Source: Candidatus Margulisiibacteriota bacterium
Lineage (GTDB): Bacteria; Margulisbacteria; WOR-1; O2-12-FULL-45-9
Reading direction: 5' to 3'
Assembly: GCA_018817195.1 (NCBI GenBank)
Contig: JAHIUL010000233.1
Location: 1-7,283 of the forward strand
Length of the DNA: 7,283 bases
Part shown: positions 1 to 7,016 of the stretch, one piece after another
Layout of the letters: each line of letters starts with the position of its first letter
How positions within the stretch are numbered: the first letter of the stretch is position 1
Translations under genes and position numbers: made by a program
Notes under the pieces: generated by a model
Told to the model about the DNA's origin: nothing
Databases searched by the model: none
Seen by the model: only the letters and a program-made list of their open reading frames with translations

Positions 1-1138
1 GGAAATGTTTGTTGGTGTTGGAGCTTCTCGGGTGAGAAGTTTATTTACTGAAGCTAAAAAGAATCCGCCAGCAATTATTTTTATGGATGAAATTGACGCA
101 GTTGGCCGTCACCGCGGAGCAGGCTTGGGTGGTGGACATGATGAAAGGGAACAAACCTTAAATCAGCTGCTGGTTGAAATGGATGGTTTTGATCCCAAGA
201 CTAATGTTATAGTAATTGCCTCAACTAACCGGCCTGATATTTTAGATCCGGCGCTGCTTCGGCCAGGCCGTTTTGACCGCCAGGTTGTTTTAGATAAACC
301 AGATTTGAAAGGCCGCGAGGAAATTCTTAAGATCCATGGCAAAGATAAGCCGTTAGCCAGTGATGTAAATTATAATATTGTTGCCCGTCGAACGCCTGGA
401 TTTACTGGGGCAGATTTGGAAAATGTGCTTAATGAAGCAGCTATCCTGGCGGCTCGGGCTGATAAGAAAGAAATAAATATGGAAGAAGTTGAAGAGGCAA
501 TTGATCGGGTAATTGCTGGGCCAGAGAAAAAGAGCCGTATTATTTCTGATGATGAACGTGACATTGTGGCTCATCATGAGGTTGGCCATGCTATTTTATC
601 TAAAGTTTTGCCTCATGCAGATTCTGTTCACAAAGTTTCAATTCTACCTCGGGGCATGGCCCTGGGTTATACGCTTCAACTGCCAGAACAAGACCGTCAT
701 TTGATGAGTAAGGGTGAGGCGTTGGATCAAATAACGGTTATGATGGGTGGCCGGGTGGCTGAGGAAATGATTTTTAATGAAATTACTTCCGGCGCGCAAA
801 ATGATTTGCAGCGCGCAACCGATCTGGCTAAAAAAATGGTTTGTGAGTTTGGCATGAGCAAGCTTGGCCCCAGGACTTTTGGCCGGAAAGACCGGCAGAT
901 CTTTTTGGGCCGGGATATTGCTGAGATGAAGGACTACAGCGAAGAAACAGCTGATCAGATTGACGAGCAGATCAATAGTATTATTGATTTTTGTCATGAA
1001 CAAGCCAGGAAGATACTTTTAAAAAATAAAGCTAAGCTTTTGGATATTGCCAAACTGCTAAAAGAAAAAGAAAGCCTGGAGAATTCCGAACTTGAAGAAG
1101 CGCTAAAAGACCTTAAAGGTCCTGAGGACAATGACTAA
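1..1138 (+). CDS. ftsH: ATP-dependent zinc metalloprotease FtsH, C-terminal part (5' end outside window)
   Basis: FtsH is a membrane-anchored hexameric AAA+ protease that unfolds and degrades membrane and short-lived cytosolic proteins. The frame is already open at the left edge (first full codon GAA at 2-4), so the membrane segments and Walker A lie upstream; an ATG at base 5 is internal. Visible parts, in order: the pore-loop motif [10 protein letters not shown] at the start; Walker B IIFMDEID (Asp-Glu at 86-91); the second region of homology with arginine fingers in RPGRFDR (260-280); the AAA+ lid ([20 protein letters not shown]); the zinc motif HEVGH (575-589); and the probable third zinc ligand Asp in QNDLQRATD (803-805). 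The C-terminus ends in a charged helical stretch. About 378 residues are present, as expected for the distal part of a roughly 600-650-residue protein. The stop overlaps the next gene by 8 bases, which implies an operon. The family call is secure; CPR origin is inferred. Confidence 0.97.
   Translation, partial: EMFVGVGASRVRSLFTEAKKNPPAIIFMDEIDAVGRHRGAGLGGGHDEREQTLNQLLVEMDGFDPKTNVIVIASTNRPDILDPALLRPGRFDRQVVLDKPDLKGREEILKIHGKDKPLASDVNYNIVARRTPGFTGADLENVLNEAAILAARADKKEINMEEVEEAIDRVIAGPEKKSRIISDDERDIVAHHEVGHAILSKVLPHADSVHKVSILPRGMALGYTLQLPEQDRHLMSKGEALDQITVMMGGRVAEEMIFNEITSGAQNDLQRATDLAKKMVCEFGMSKLGPRTFGRKDRQIFLGRDIAEMKDYSEETADQIDEQINSIIDFCHEQARKILLKNKAKLLDIAKLLKEKESLENSELEEALKDLKGPEDND
1109..1129 (+). 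promoter_or_regulatory. Two mutually exclusive small hairpins over the ftcD ribosome-binding region
   Basis: Just before the ftcD ATG, GACC (1109-1112) can pair with GGTC (1118-1121). Alternatively GTCC (1119-1122) can pair with GGAC (1126-1129) around the loop TGA. The second pairing would hide the GAGG that precedes the ATG; the first would free it. Ribosomes finishing ftsH would melt both. The stems are only four pairs and lie in coding sequence, so a functional role is speculative. Confidence 0.2.
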
Positions 1139-1994
1139 AATAATTGAGTGCGTGCCTAACTTTTCTGAAGGATCTGACCTCGCATTAGTTGACGATATTG
1201 TTTCCGCTATAAAAACTGCCAAAATTCTTGACGTTCACTCTGATGCTGATCATAACCGCTCTGTTGTTACTATTTTAGGTGAACCTGCCGCAGTTTCTCA
1301 GGCTGCGTTTGATTTAACCCAGCGTGCTATGCAGTTATTAGATATTAGGGAGCATAAAGGGGAACATCCGTTTATAGGAGTGGTTGATGTTGTTCCGTTT
1401 GTACCGGTTGCTGGATGCTCGATGCTGGGGGTTTGTAAATTAGCCCATGATTTTGGCAAGAAATTATCTGAGGAGCTTGCTTTGCCGGTCTATTTCTACG
1501 GCGAAGCAGCCAAAAAGAAGAATCGAAAGGAACTGCCAGATGTTCGAAGAGGCGGTTATGCAAGTCTTGAACAGGAAATTGATAAACCTGAACGAAAACC
1601 AGATTTAGGGAGCAATTTGCATCCAACGGCCGGAGCAGTTGCTGTTGGTGTGCGGGATTTTTTAATTGCTTATAATATTAACTTGAATACCCGCGATTTA
1701 GACATTGCTAAATCAATTGCCAAGAATATTCGTGAAAAGAGCGGAGGCTTAAAAGGGGTCAGGGCGCTGGGCATTGATTTAATGAGCAAGGGAATAACCC
1801 AGGTTTCAATAAATTTAACTGATCATCGCATGACTTCATTGAAAAAAGTTTTTGATGAAGTTATCAAATGGGCTAAAGAATACAAAGTTGATTTAGTTAA
1901 TTCAGAAATAGTCGGCATGCTGCCCAAAGATGCGGTTTTTTCTGGAATGAATGATTACTTAAAGCTAAATGTAGTGCCCAAGACTTTGATGTGA
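1131..1994 (+). CDS. ftcD: Stand-alone glutamate formimidoyltransferase domain protein (FTCD N-terminal type)
   Basis: The 287-residue product matches the formiminotransferase half of FTCD, with no cyclodeaminase domain. The family moves the formimino group of N-formimino-glutamate to tetrahydrofolate (last step of one histidine degradation route); some members also transfer formyl from 5-formyl-tetrahydrofolate to glutamate. Visible: CVPNFSEG at residues 7-14, [10 protein letters not shown] at 36-45, [17 protein letters not shown] with the expected catalytic His79, YGEAA at 123-127, YNINL at 181-185, QVSINLTD at 224-231 and SEIVGMLP at 258-265. It is shorter at the C-end than the mammalian domain (about 326 residues). 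Where the mammalian enzyme has DVDAG, this has DVHSDADHN, so substrate use may differ. The ATG lies inside the ftsH end (ATGACTAA), with weak ribosome-binding candidates AAAGG (1115-1119) and GAGG (1124-1127), suggesting translational coupling. It ends in tandem stops TGA TAA. The family is clear; the in vivo reaction is not, since no histidine-utilisation or folate gene is in view. Confidence 0.86.
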   Translation: MTKIIECVPNFSEGSDLALVDDIVSAIKTAKILDVHSDADHNRSVVTILGEPAAVSQAAFDLTQRAMQLLDIREHKGEHPFIGVVDVVPFVPVAGCSMLGVCKLAHDFGKKLSEELALPVYFYGEAAKKKNRKELPDVRRGGYASLEQEIDKPERKPDLGSNLHPTAGAVAVGVRDFLIAYNINLNTRDLDIAKSIAKNIREKSGGLKGVRALGIDLMSKGITQVSINLTDHRMTSLKKVFDEVIKWAKEYKVDLVNSEIVGMLPKDAVFSGMNDYLKLNVVPKTLM

Positions 1995-2000
1995 TAAAAT
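1992..2000 (+). promoter_or_regulatory. Extended -10 promoter element for valS, overlapping the ftcD stop
   Basis: TGATAAAAT matches the extended -10 pattern TGnTAnAAT, and its hexamer TAAAAT is one base from TATAAT. Six bases separate it from the valS ATG at 2007, so initiation at the usual distance would start the transcript at or next to the A of the ATG, giving a leaderless mRNA. No Shine-Dalgarno precedes that ATG, which agrees. A -35 box at 17-base spacing (TAGTGC, 1972-1977) is poor, as can be tolerated with an extended -10. The same bases hold the ftcD stop TGA (1992-1994) and a second in-frame TAA (1995-1997). Activity is inferred from sequence only. Confidence 0.5.
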
Positions 2001-2006
2001 AATTTT

Positions 2007-4667
2007 ATGGCCAAAGAAATACCAAAAGTCTATAATCCGTCTGAATTAGAGCAGAAATGGTATAAGTTCTGGGAAGACAATAAAATGTTTTCGCCGGAAG
2101 AAAATTCTGATAAAGAACCATTTACTATCGTAATTCCTCCGCCCAACGTGACCGGCAACCTTCACATGGGCCATGCTTTGGACAATTCTATTCAAGATAT
2201 TTTAATTCGTTACAAGAAGCTTCGCGGCTTTAACACTCTTTGGTTACCGGGAACTGACCACGCTGGTATTGCTACACAAAATGTTGTGGCAAAAACTTTG
2301 AGAAAAGAAGGTACAACTAAAGAACAGTTAGGGCGGGACGAGTTCTTAAAGCGTGTTTGGCAGTGGAAAGAAGAATATGGCGGCAATATTACTCGTCAAT
2401 TGAGGCGTTTAGGTTGTGCCCTGGATTGGACTAGAGAACGATTCACCATGGACGAAGGTTTGTCTAAGGCTGTAACTCGCGAATTTGTCACATTATATAA
2501 TGAAGGCTTAATTTATCGCGGCAAACGCTTGGTTAACTGGTGCCCTAAGTGTGGTACAGCAATTTCTGACATAGAAGTTGAGCATGAAACTAAGAAGGGA
2601 AAGCTCTGGCACATCAACTACCCAATTGACGGACAGGACGGTTATGTAACTGTTGCCACAACCAGGCCAGAAACTATGCTGGGCGATACTGCAGTGGCAG
2701 TTAATCCCAAAGACAAACGTTATAAGAAGCTAATAGGCAAAATGTTAGTTTTGCCATTAGTTAACCGCAAGATTCCAATTATTAAAGATGAGTTTGTTGA
2801 TAAAGAATTCGGTACTGGCGCGGTCAAAGTGACGCCTGCTCACGATTCCAATGACTTTGAAATAGGCGAGAGGCACGAGCTTCCACGAGTAAATATTTTA
2901 ACACCACAAGCTAAAATTACTTTTGAAGAGTTTGAAGAGGCGGATAAGCCAGGGGTTAAAGAGCTTGAGGGTCTTGATCGTTATAAAGCACGTGAAAGAC
3001 TTGTTGAAATGCTGGAGGAAAAGGGCTTTTTAGAAGAGATTGAGGATTATGAAAATGCAGTGGGTGAGTGTTACCGCTGTAAATCAATTATTGAGCCGTA
3101 TTTATCAAACCAGTGGTATGTTAAAACCGGGGACCTGGCGCGTGAAGCGATCAAAGTTGTTGAAGAAGGTAAAATTAAATATGTTCCTGACCGCTGGACC
3201 AAGATTTACATTAACTGGATGGTTAATTTAAAAGACTGGTGTGTTTCACGGCAGCTTTGGTGGGGACATAGAATTCCAGTTTGGTATCGTGGTGAAGAAA
3301 TTTACGTTGGGGAAGTTGCACCTAAGGGAGATGGCTGGGAGCAAGATCCTGATGTATTTGATACCTGGTTTTCGTCCGCTTTATGGCCTTTCTCAACCCT
3401 GGGCTGGCCGGAACAGACAAAAGATCTTAAAACCTTCTATCCCACCAGCGTATTAGTCACTGGCTATGACATCATAACATTCTGGGTTTCCCGCATGATC
3501 ATGATGGGCATGCATTTTATGAAACAAGAGCCATTCCACACTGTTTTTATCCACGGCCTTGTTCGCGATGCCCAGGGTAAAAAGATGAGTAAATCATTTG
3601 GCAATGTCATTGATCCCCTGGAAATAGTTGACAAAGTAGGGGCAGATGCTTTGCGCTTTGCTTTAATTTCCTTAATTACCGGGCAGGGCCAAGATATTAA
3701 GCTTACCCCAGACAAGATTACTGAGGCCCGCAATTTCTCAAATAAAATTTGGAATGTTACCCGTTTTGTTTTAATGAATTTAGAAAAAAAAGTTAAGCTT
3801 AGCTTGCCAGACAATCTTGAACTGGCTGACCAGTGGATTGTGAGCCGCTATCAAACCTCAATTGATACTGTTGCCAAAATGCTTGATAACTATGAATTTG
3901 GCAGCGCTGCGCGCGCGCTTTATGAGTTTATTTGGGGCGATCTGTGTGACTGGTATGTGGAAATATCAAAGAATGACCTTTATTCTGAAGACGCTAAAAA
4001 GAAGGAAAAAACACAAAAAGTTCTAATTTATGTTTTGGAAGGAACGCTGAGATTGCTGCACCCATTTATGCCTTTTATAACTGAAGAAATATGGCATTTA
4101 TTAAAAGACCGAGTAGAGGGCATGTCAGAAGCTAAAAGCATTTTCTTAAGCCAATGGCCGGTTTTTGACGACAAACTGCAAAATCTTGGGGTAGAGTCTG
4201 ACATGTCATTGCTCAAAGATATTATTGTCAAAATCAGGAATATTAAAGCTGAAATGGGCGTGCAAACCAAGGACATTGAAGTGCTTTTCGTGGCCTCAAA
4301 CAAGAATGAAGGCAAAATGATTGTTGCTGGCGAAGATTTTATTAAATCTTTAGCCAAAGCATCAAAGATTGAAATAGTTGAGTTATTAAAAAAGAAGCCA
4401 GAACAGTCAGCCACAGGTGTGGTAGGTGATGTTCAGTTTTTTATCCCACTTAAGGGTCTGGTTGATATTGAAAAAGAAGTTGAGCGTTTAAAAAAAGAAG
4501 ATGAAAATATTGCTCAGGAAATTAAGCGTCTTAAGGCATTGCTTTCAAACAAAAGTTTTACCTCAAAAGCCCCGGCAGAAGCTGTGGCTAAGCAGAGAAT
4601 GCGGAAAAAAGAATTAGCTGAAAAAAAGAAAATTATTTCTGCCAGGATTAAGGATTTAGCCGATTAA
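2007..4667 (+). CDS. valS: Valyl-tRNA synthetase (class I)
   Basis: ValRS charges tRNA-Val with valine using ATP in the cytoplasm and hydrolyses mischarged threonyl-tRNA-Val. The 886 residues are close to the Bacillus length. In order: N-terminal KVYNPSELEQKWYKFW; the HIGH motif as HMGH at residues 53-56 within PPPNVTGNLHMGHAL; GTDHAG at 82-87; a CxxC pair (Cys179, Cys182); the CP1 editing domain with TTRPET (218-223) and GTGAVKVTPAHD (269-280, Asp280 the likely editing residue); a second CxxC (Cys355, Cys358); DTWFSSALWPFS (452-463); KMSKS at 526-530; the helical anticodon-binding domain; and a C-terminal coiled-coil arm over roughly the last 65 residues (KEVERLKKEDENIAQEIKRL and on). PPPNVTG with this CP1 layout distinguishes it from IleRS and LeuRS. 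The start fits the family's N-terminus, with no Shine-Dalgarno, 12 bases after ftcD. Its last 20 coding bases overlap ymdB on the other strand. It looks complete, with no damage. Confidence 0.98.
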   Translation: MAKEIPKVYNPSELEQKWYKFWEDNKMFSPEENSDKEPFTIVIPPPNVTGNLHMGHALDNSIQDILIRYKKLRGFNTLWLPGTDHAGIATQNVVAKTLRKEGTTKEQLGRDEFLKRVWQWKEEYGGNITRQLRRLGCALDWTRERFTMDEGLSKAVTREFVTLYNEGLIYRGKRLVNWCPKCGTAISDIEVEHETKKGKLWHINYPIDGQDGYVTVATTRPETMLGDTAVAVNPKDKRYKKLIGKMLVLPLVNRKIPIIKDEFVDKEFGTGAVKVTPAHDSNDFEIGERHELPRVNILTPQAKITFEEFEEADKPGVKELEGLDRYKARERLVEMLEEKGFLEEIEDYENAVGECYRCKSIIEPYLSNQWYVKTGDLAREAIKVVEEGKIKYVPDRWTKIYINWMVNLKDWCVSRQLWWGHRIPVWYRGEEIYVGEVAPKGDGWEQDPDVFDTWFSSALWPFSTLGWPEQTKDLKTFYPTSVLVTGYDIITFWVSRMIMMGMHFMKQEPFHTVFIHGLVRDAQGKKMSKSFGNVIDPLEIVDKVGADALRFALISLITGQGQDIKLTPDKITEARNFSNKIWNVTRFVLMNLEKKVKLSLPDNLELADQWIVSRYQTSIDTVAKMLDNYEFGSAARALYEFIWGDLCDWYVEISKNDLYSEDAKKKEKTQKVLIYVLEGTLRLLHPFMPFITEEIWHLLKDRVEGMSEAKSIFLSQWPVFDDKLQNLGVESDMSLLKDIIVKIRNIKAEMGVQTKDIEVLFVASNKNEGKMIVAGEDFIKSLAKASKIEIVELLKKKPEQSATGVVGDVQFFIPLKGLVDIEKEVERLKKEDENIAQEIKRLKALLSNKSFTSKAPAEAVAKQRMRKKELAEKKKIISARIKDLAD
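4648..4667. other. 20-base convergent overlap of the valS and ymdB coding ends
   Basis: The valS stop TAA (4665-4667, plus strand) lies inside ymdB, and the ymdB stop (TTA at 4648-4650 on the plus strand) lies inside valS. Both C-termini are therefore encoded by the same 20 base pairs. I see no strong GC hairpin followed by a T-run on either strand nearby. Downstream of valS there is only GGC-TTT-GCC (4683-4691), a three-pair stem before a T-rich stretch. Downstream of ymdB, T-runs opposite 4621-4627 lack a good stem. Transcripts probably run past each other. Confidence 0.9.
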
Positions 4668-5442
4668 TCCGTTCAATTTTTTTGGCTTTGCCTGTTTTTG
4701 GATCAATTTCTAATAAAACCGCGTTAAATAAGCCAGGTCCCTCATCAGTTGGCTCAAATCTTTCCGGTAATAAAGTTTTGAAACGCTTTAGGATTTGCTC
4801 TTTTTTCATGCCGATAATTGAATCATATCCGCCAACCATGCCAATGTCAGAGATAAATGCCGTGCCTTCCGGCAAAACCCTTTCATCAGCAGTCATAACG
4901 TGCGTGTGAGTGCCAACTACCGCAGAAACTCGGCCGTCGAGCAACCAGCCCATGGCGCATTTTTCTGAAGTTGCCTCAGCGTGCATATCAACAATGATGA
5001 TATTAGTTTGTTTCTTGATCTCAGGCACAAGCTGCTCCGCAGCTTGAAAAGGGCAGTCCATCTCTTTCATAAATACCCTGCCTGTCAGGTTAAGCAGGCC
5101 AACCTTTACTCCCTTTTTTTCTATTATCAAATGGTCCACGCCTGGTGTTCCTGGTGGATAATTGGCAGGGCGAAGAACTAACGGCAGTTTATCAATGTTG
5201 GTGATTAATTCTCTTTTATCCCAAACATGATTGCCCATGGTAATGGCATCAACGCCCAGCTCAATTAATTCCTTATATATCTTTTCAGTTATGCCGTATC
5301 CATGGGCCGAGTTCTCGCCATTGGCAATAATAAAGTCTGGCGAGAACTTCTTCTTTATTTCCGGCAGCACTTGCTGGCAGACCTGCCGGCCAAGTTTGCC
5401 TATAATGTCTCCAATAAATAAGACTTTTAGGTTCTTACTCAT
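4648..5442 (-). CDS. ymdB: YmdB-family dinuclear metallophosphoesterase (2',3'-cyclic nucleotide phosphodiesterase)
   Basis: The 264-residue cytosolic protein has the full YmdB signature: GDIIGKLGR (11-19), NGENSAHGYGIT (41-52), GNHVWDKRE (70-78), DMHAEATSEK (152-161) and GTHTHVMTAD (177-186). The metal ligands described in Bacillus subtilis YmdB (Asp8, Glu39, Asn40, Asn67, His150, His175, His177) map with a constant offset of four to Asp12, Glu43, Asn44, Asn71, His154, His179 and His181. His72 follows the Asn as the expected active-site residue. The family hydrolyses 2',3'-cAMP in vitro and affects sporulation and biofilm choices in Bacillus; its role in this organism is unknown. The ATG shares one base with the rny stop (TAATG) and has no Shine-Dalgarno, so translation probably depends on ribosomes finishing rny. 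The gene is complete and ends in a convergent overlap with valS. Confidence 0.95.
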   Translation of the reverse strand: MSKNLKVLFIGDIIGKLGRQVCQQVLPEIKKKFSPDFIIANGENSAHGYGITEKIYKELIELGVDAITMGNHVWDKRELITNIDKLPLVLRPANYPPGTPGVDHLIIEKKGVKVGLLNLTGRVFMKEMDCPFQAAEQLVPEIKKQTNIIIVDMHAEATSEKCAMGWLLDGRVSAVVGTHTHVMTADERVLPEGTAFISDIGMVGGYDSIIGMKKEQILKRFKTLLPERFEPTDEGPGLFNAVLLEIDPKTGKAKKIERINRLNP

Positions 5443-6989
5443 TATTTAGCAATATCGCTGGCCCTGGTTTCACGGATGACTGTAACTTTAACTTCTCCAG
5501 GATATTCCAGCTCCGCTTCAATTTTTTTAGCTATATCGTAAGCCAGTTTGGTCGCGCCTGAGTCATTTATCTTATCAGGCTCAACAATAACTCGCACTTC
5601 GCGGCCGGCTTGGATAGCATAGCATTTTTCAACGCCAGGAAAGCTTTTTGCCACAGTTTCCAATTTTTCCAGGCGTTTAATATAAGCTTCCAGGGTATCG
5701 CGCCGCGCGCCAGGCCTGGCCGCTGAAATAGCGTCACAAACCTGGACAATGACAGCTTCAATGGTTTGCGTTTCTACATCACCGTGGTGGGCTTCCATAG
5801 CGTGCAATACTTCTTCTGATTCGCCGGCTTTCCTTGCAAACATAACACCTAGTTTAACGTGCGTGCCTTCGACATCCTGGTCAATGGCTTTGCCCAGGTC
5901 ATGGAGCAGGGCAGCGCGCTTGGCCAAATTGACGTTTACCCCAAGTTCAGCTGCCAGGATGCCTGCCAAATGGGCCATTTCAACCGAATGCTGCAAAACG
6001 TTTTGGCCGTAACTGGTGCGATAGTGGAGCCGGCCCAGTAATTGAATAATGACTGGAGGCAAGCCTCTTACGCCTGTTTCTATAGCAGCTTGTTCTCCAT
6101 ATTCCCACATAGCGGCCTTAATTTCTTCCTGTGATTTTTTGAAGGCTTCTTCTACGCGGGCAGGGTGGATGCGGCCGTCAGCAATTAGTTTTTGCAGGGT
6201 CAGGCGGGCAAGCTCGCGCCGGAACGGGTTAAAACTTGACAAGATAACTGCTTCTGGCGTGTCGTCAACAATTAAATCTACGCCAGTGGCAGTTTCAAAG
6301 GCGCGAATATTGCGGCCTTCGCGCCCAATGATCCTGCCTTTCATGTCATCTGAAGGCAATTCAACCACGCTGGTTGTTGTTTCAACCACATGGTCAGCAG
6401 CAGAGCGCTGGATGGCAGTGGCCAAAATTTCCCTCGCCCGTTTATCTGATTCCTGTTTAATCTTTTCTTCGTTAGCCTTAATTCTTTTGCCTGCTTCTTC
6501 TGCCAGTTCTTTGTCCAGCTTGCTTAAAAGTTCCTTTTTAGCCTCTTCTTTGGAGAGGGCAGCAGATTTTTCCAGGGTTTTGATGAGTTGATCTTTTATA
6601 ACGACTAATTTTTCTTTTAAATTGATCATCTCATTTTCGGCTTTTTTCAGGATTGTGTTGCGTTCTTCGATCTCCTTCTCTTTATTTTGTAGCCTGTCTT
6701 CCCTGGAATCCAGCCTTCTTTCAATTGTGGAAAGTTCTGACTTTCTTTCTTTTGCCTCTTTTTCAAAGTCTGAGCGCAGCTTGATGGCCTGGTCTTTGGC
6801 TTCCAATATGGCTTCTTTGCGCGTGCGTTCAGCTTCCTTTTTAGCGTCCTCTAATATCCTTTTGGCAGTTTCTTCGGCAATACGAATCTTTTGCTCAGAC
6901 AGCCTGCGCCTAATAAGCAGAAATAAGACACCAAAACCAAACACAGCAGCTAAAATCAGTAAAATATAAGTGAAAACATTGAGCTCCAT
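5442..6989 (-). CDS. rny: Ribonuclease Y, membrane-anchored endoribonuclease
   Basis: RNase Y starts mRNA decay by endonucleolytic cuts, preferring 5'-monophosphorylated RNA, at the inner face of the membrane. The 515 residues (Bacillus protein about 520) show the full layout. There is one N-terminal membrane segment (about residues 5-26) followed by RRR; a long charged coiled coil (about 30-195, rich in Glu/Lys/Arg); a KH domain starting near 210 with [15 protein letters not shown] (218-232); and an HD domain with His334 in [10 protein letters not shown], His363-Asp364 in [10 protein letters not shown], His401-His402 in EAHHGD, Asp419 in [15 protein letters not shown], then a conserved C-terminal region. 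The ATG is set by a strong Shine-Dalgarno eight bases upstream and by the membrane segment starting right after it. It lies 27 bases after recA with no terminator between them, and its stop overlaps the ymdB start. No key residue is missing. Confidence 0.98.
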   Translation of the reverse strand: MELNVFTYILLILAAVFGFGVLFLLIRRRLSEQKIRIAEETAKRILEDAKKEAERTRKEAILEAKDQAIKLRSDFEKEAKERKSELSTIERRLDSREDRLQNKEKEIEERNTILKKAENEMINLKEKLVVIKDQLIKTLEKSAALSKEEAKKELLSKLDKELAEEAGKRIKANEEKIKQESDKRAREILATAIQRSAADHVVETTTSVVELPSDDMKGRIIGREGRNIRAFETATGVDLIVDDTPEAVILSSFNPFRRELARLTLQKLIADGRIHPARVEEAFKKSQEEIKAAMWEYGEQAAIETGVRGLPPVIIQLLGRLHYRTSYGQNVLQHSVEMAHLAGILAAELGVNVNLAKRAALLHDLGKAIDQDVEGTHVKLGVMFARKAGESEEVLHAMEAHHGDVETQTIEAVIVQVCDAISAARPGARRDTLEAYIKRLEKLETVAKSFPGVEKCYAIQAGREVRVIVEPDKINDSGATKLAYDIAKKIEAELEYPGEVKVTVIRETRASDIAK

Positions 6990-6997
6990 TTTAATCT

Positions 6998-7005
6998 CCT
7001 CCTTT
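6998..7005 (-). promoter_or_regulatory. Strong Shine-Dalgarno of rny
   Basis: Read on the minus strand this is AAAGGAGG, eight bases before the rny ATG. It is the only strong ribosome-binding site in the window and shows that this organism uses the anti-Shine-Dalgarno pairing, which makes its absence before valS and ymdB informative. It sits in the 27-base recA-rny gap, where I see no terminator or convincing promoter. Confidence 0.85.
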
Positions 7006-7016
7006 AAGCAATAATA

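Noticed and set aside
1992..1997. Possible TGA recoding (Gly code of Gracilibacteria/Absconditabacteria)
   Set aside because: TGA occurs only as the terminal codon of ftcD, and reading it as Gly would add one residue before TAA. No gene here has an internal TGA at a conserved Gly, so the standard code is the simplest reading.
3464..3814. Minus-strand open frame of 116 codons opposite valS
   Set aside because: It lies opposite the conserved KMSKS region of ValRS, has no recognisable domain or start signal, and is explained by codon composition.
3903..3917. GC-rich stem-capable stretch AGCGC-TGCGC-GCGCT inside valS
   Set aside because: It encodes Ser-Ala-Ala-Arg-Ala in a helical domain and has no T-run or gene boundary nearby; likely codon chance.
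4028..4414. Minus-strand open frame of 128 codons opposite the valS 3' part
   Set aside because: Shadow of the anticodon-binding domain frame; no start signal, no family features.
4487..4493. T TTA AAA followed by more A's in the valS frame, matching a -1 slippery heptamer
   Set aside because: Slippage would reach a TGA (4502-4504) within a few codons and cut off the C-terminal arm; no downstream stimulatory structure is evident, and A-runs are common in Lys-rich coiled coils.
4683..4699. GGC-TTT-GCC followed by a T-rich stretch as a valS terminator
   Set aside because: The stem has only three pairs and lies within ymdB codons; too weak to call a terminator.
5709..5720. Perfect 12-base palindrome GCCAGGCCTGGC inside rny
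   Set aside because: It falls in the codons of the conserved ARPGARRD motif of RNase Y, so protein constraint explains it; a single copy with no partner site was seen.
6049..6591. Long open frame on the plus strand opposite rny (180 codons), plus another at 6622-6969
   Set aside because: They are antisense shadows of the Glu/Lys/Arg-rich coiled coil of RNase Y, giving Ser/Leu-rich low-complexity products with no family resemblance and no ribosome-binding site.
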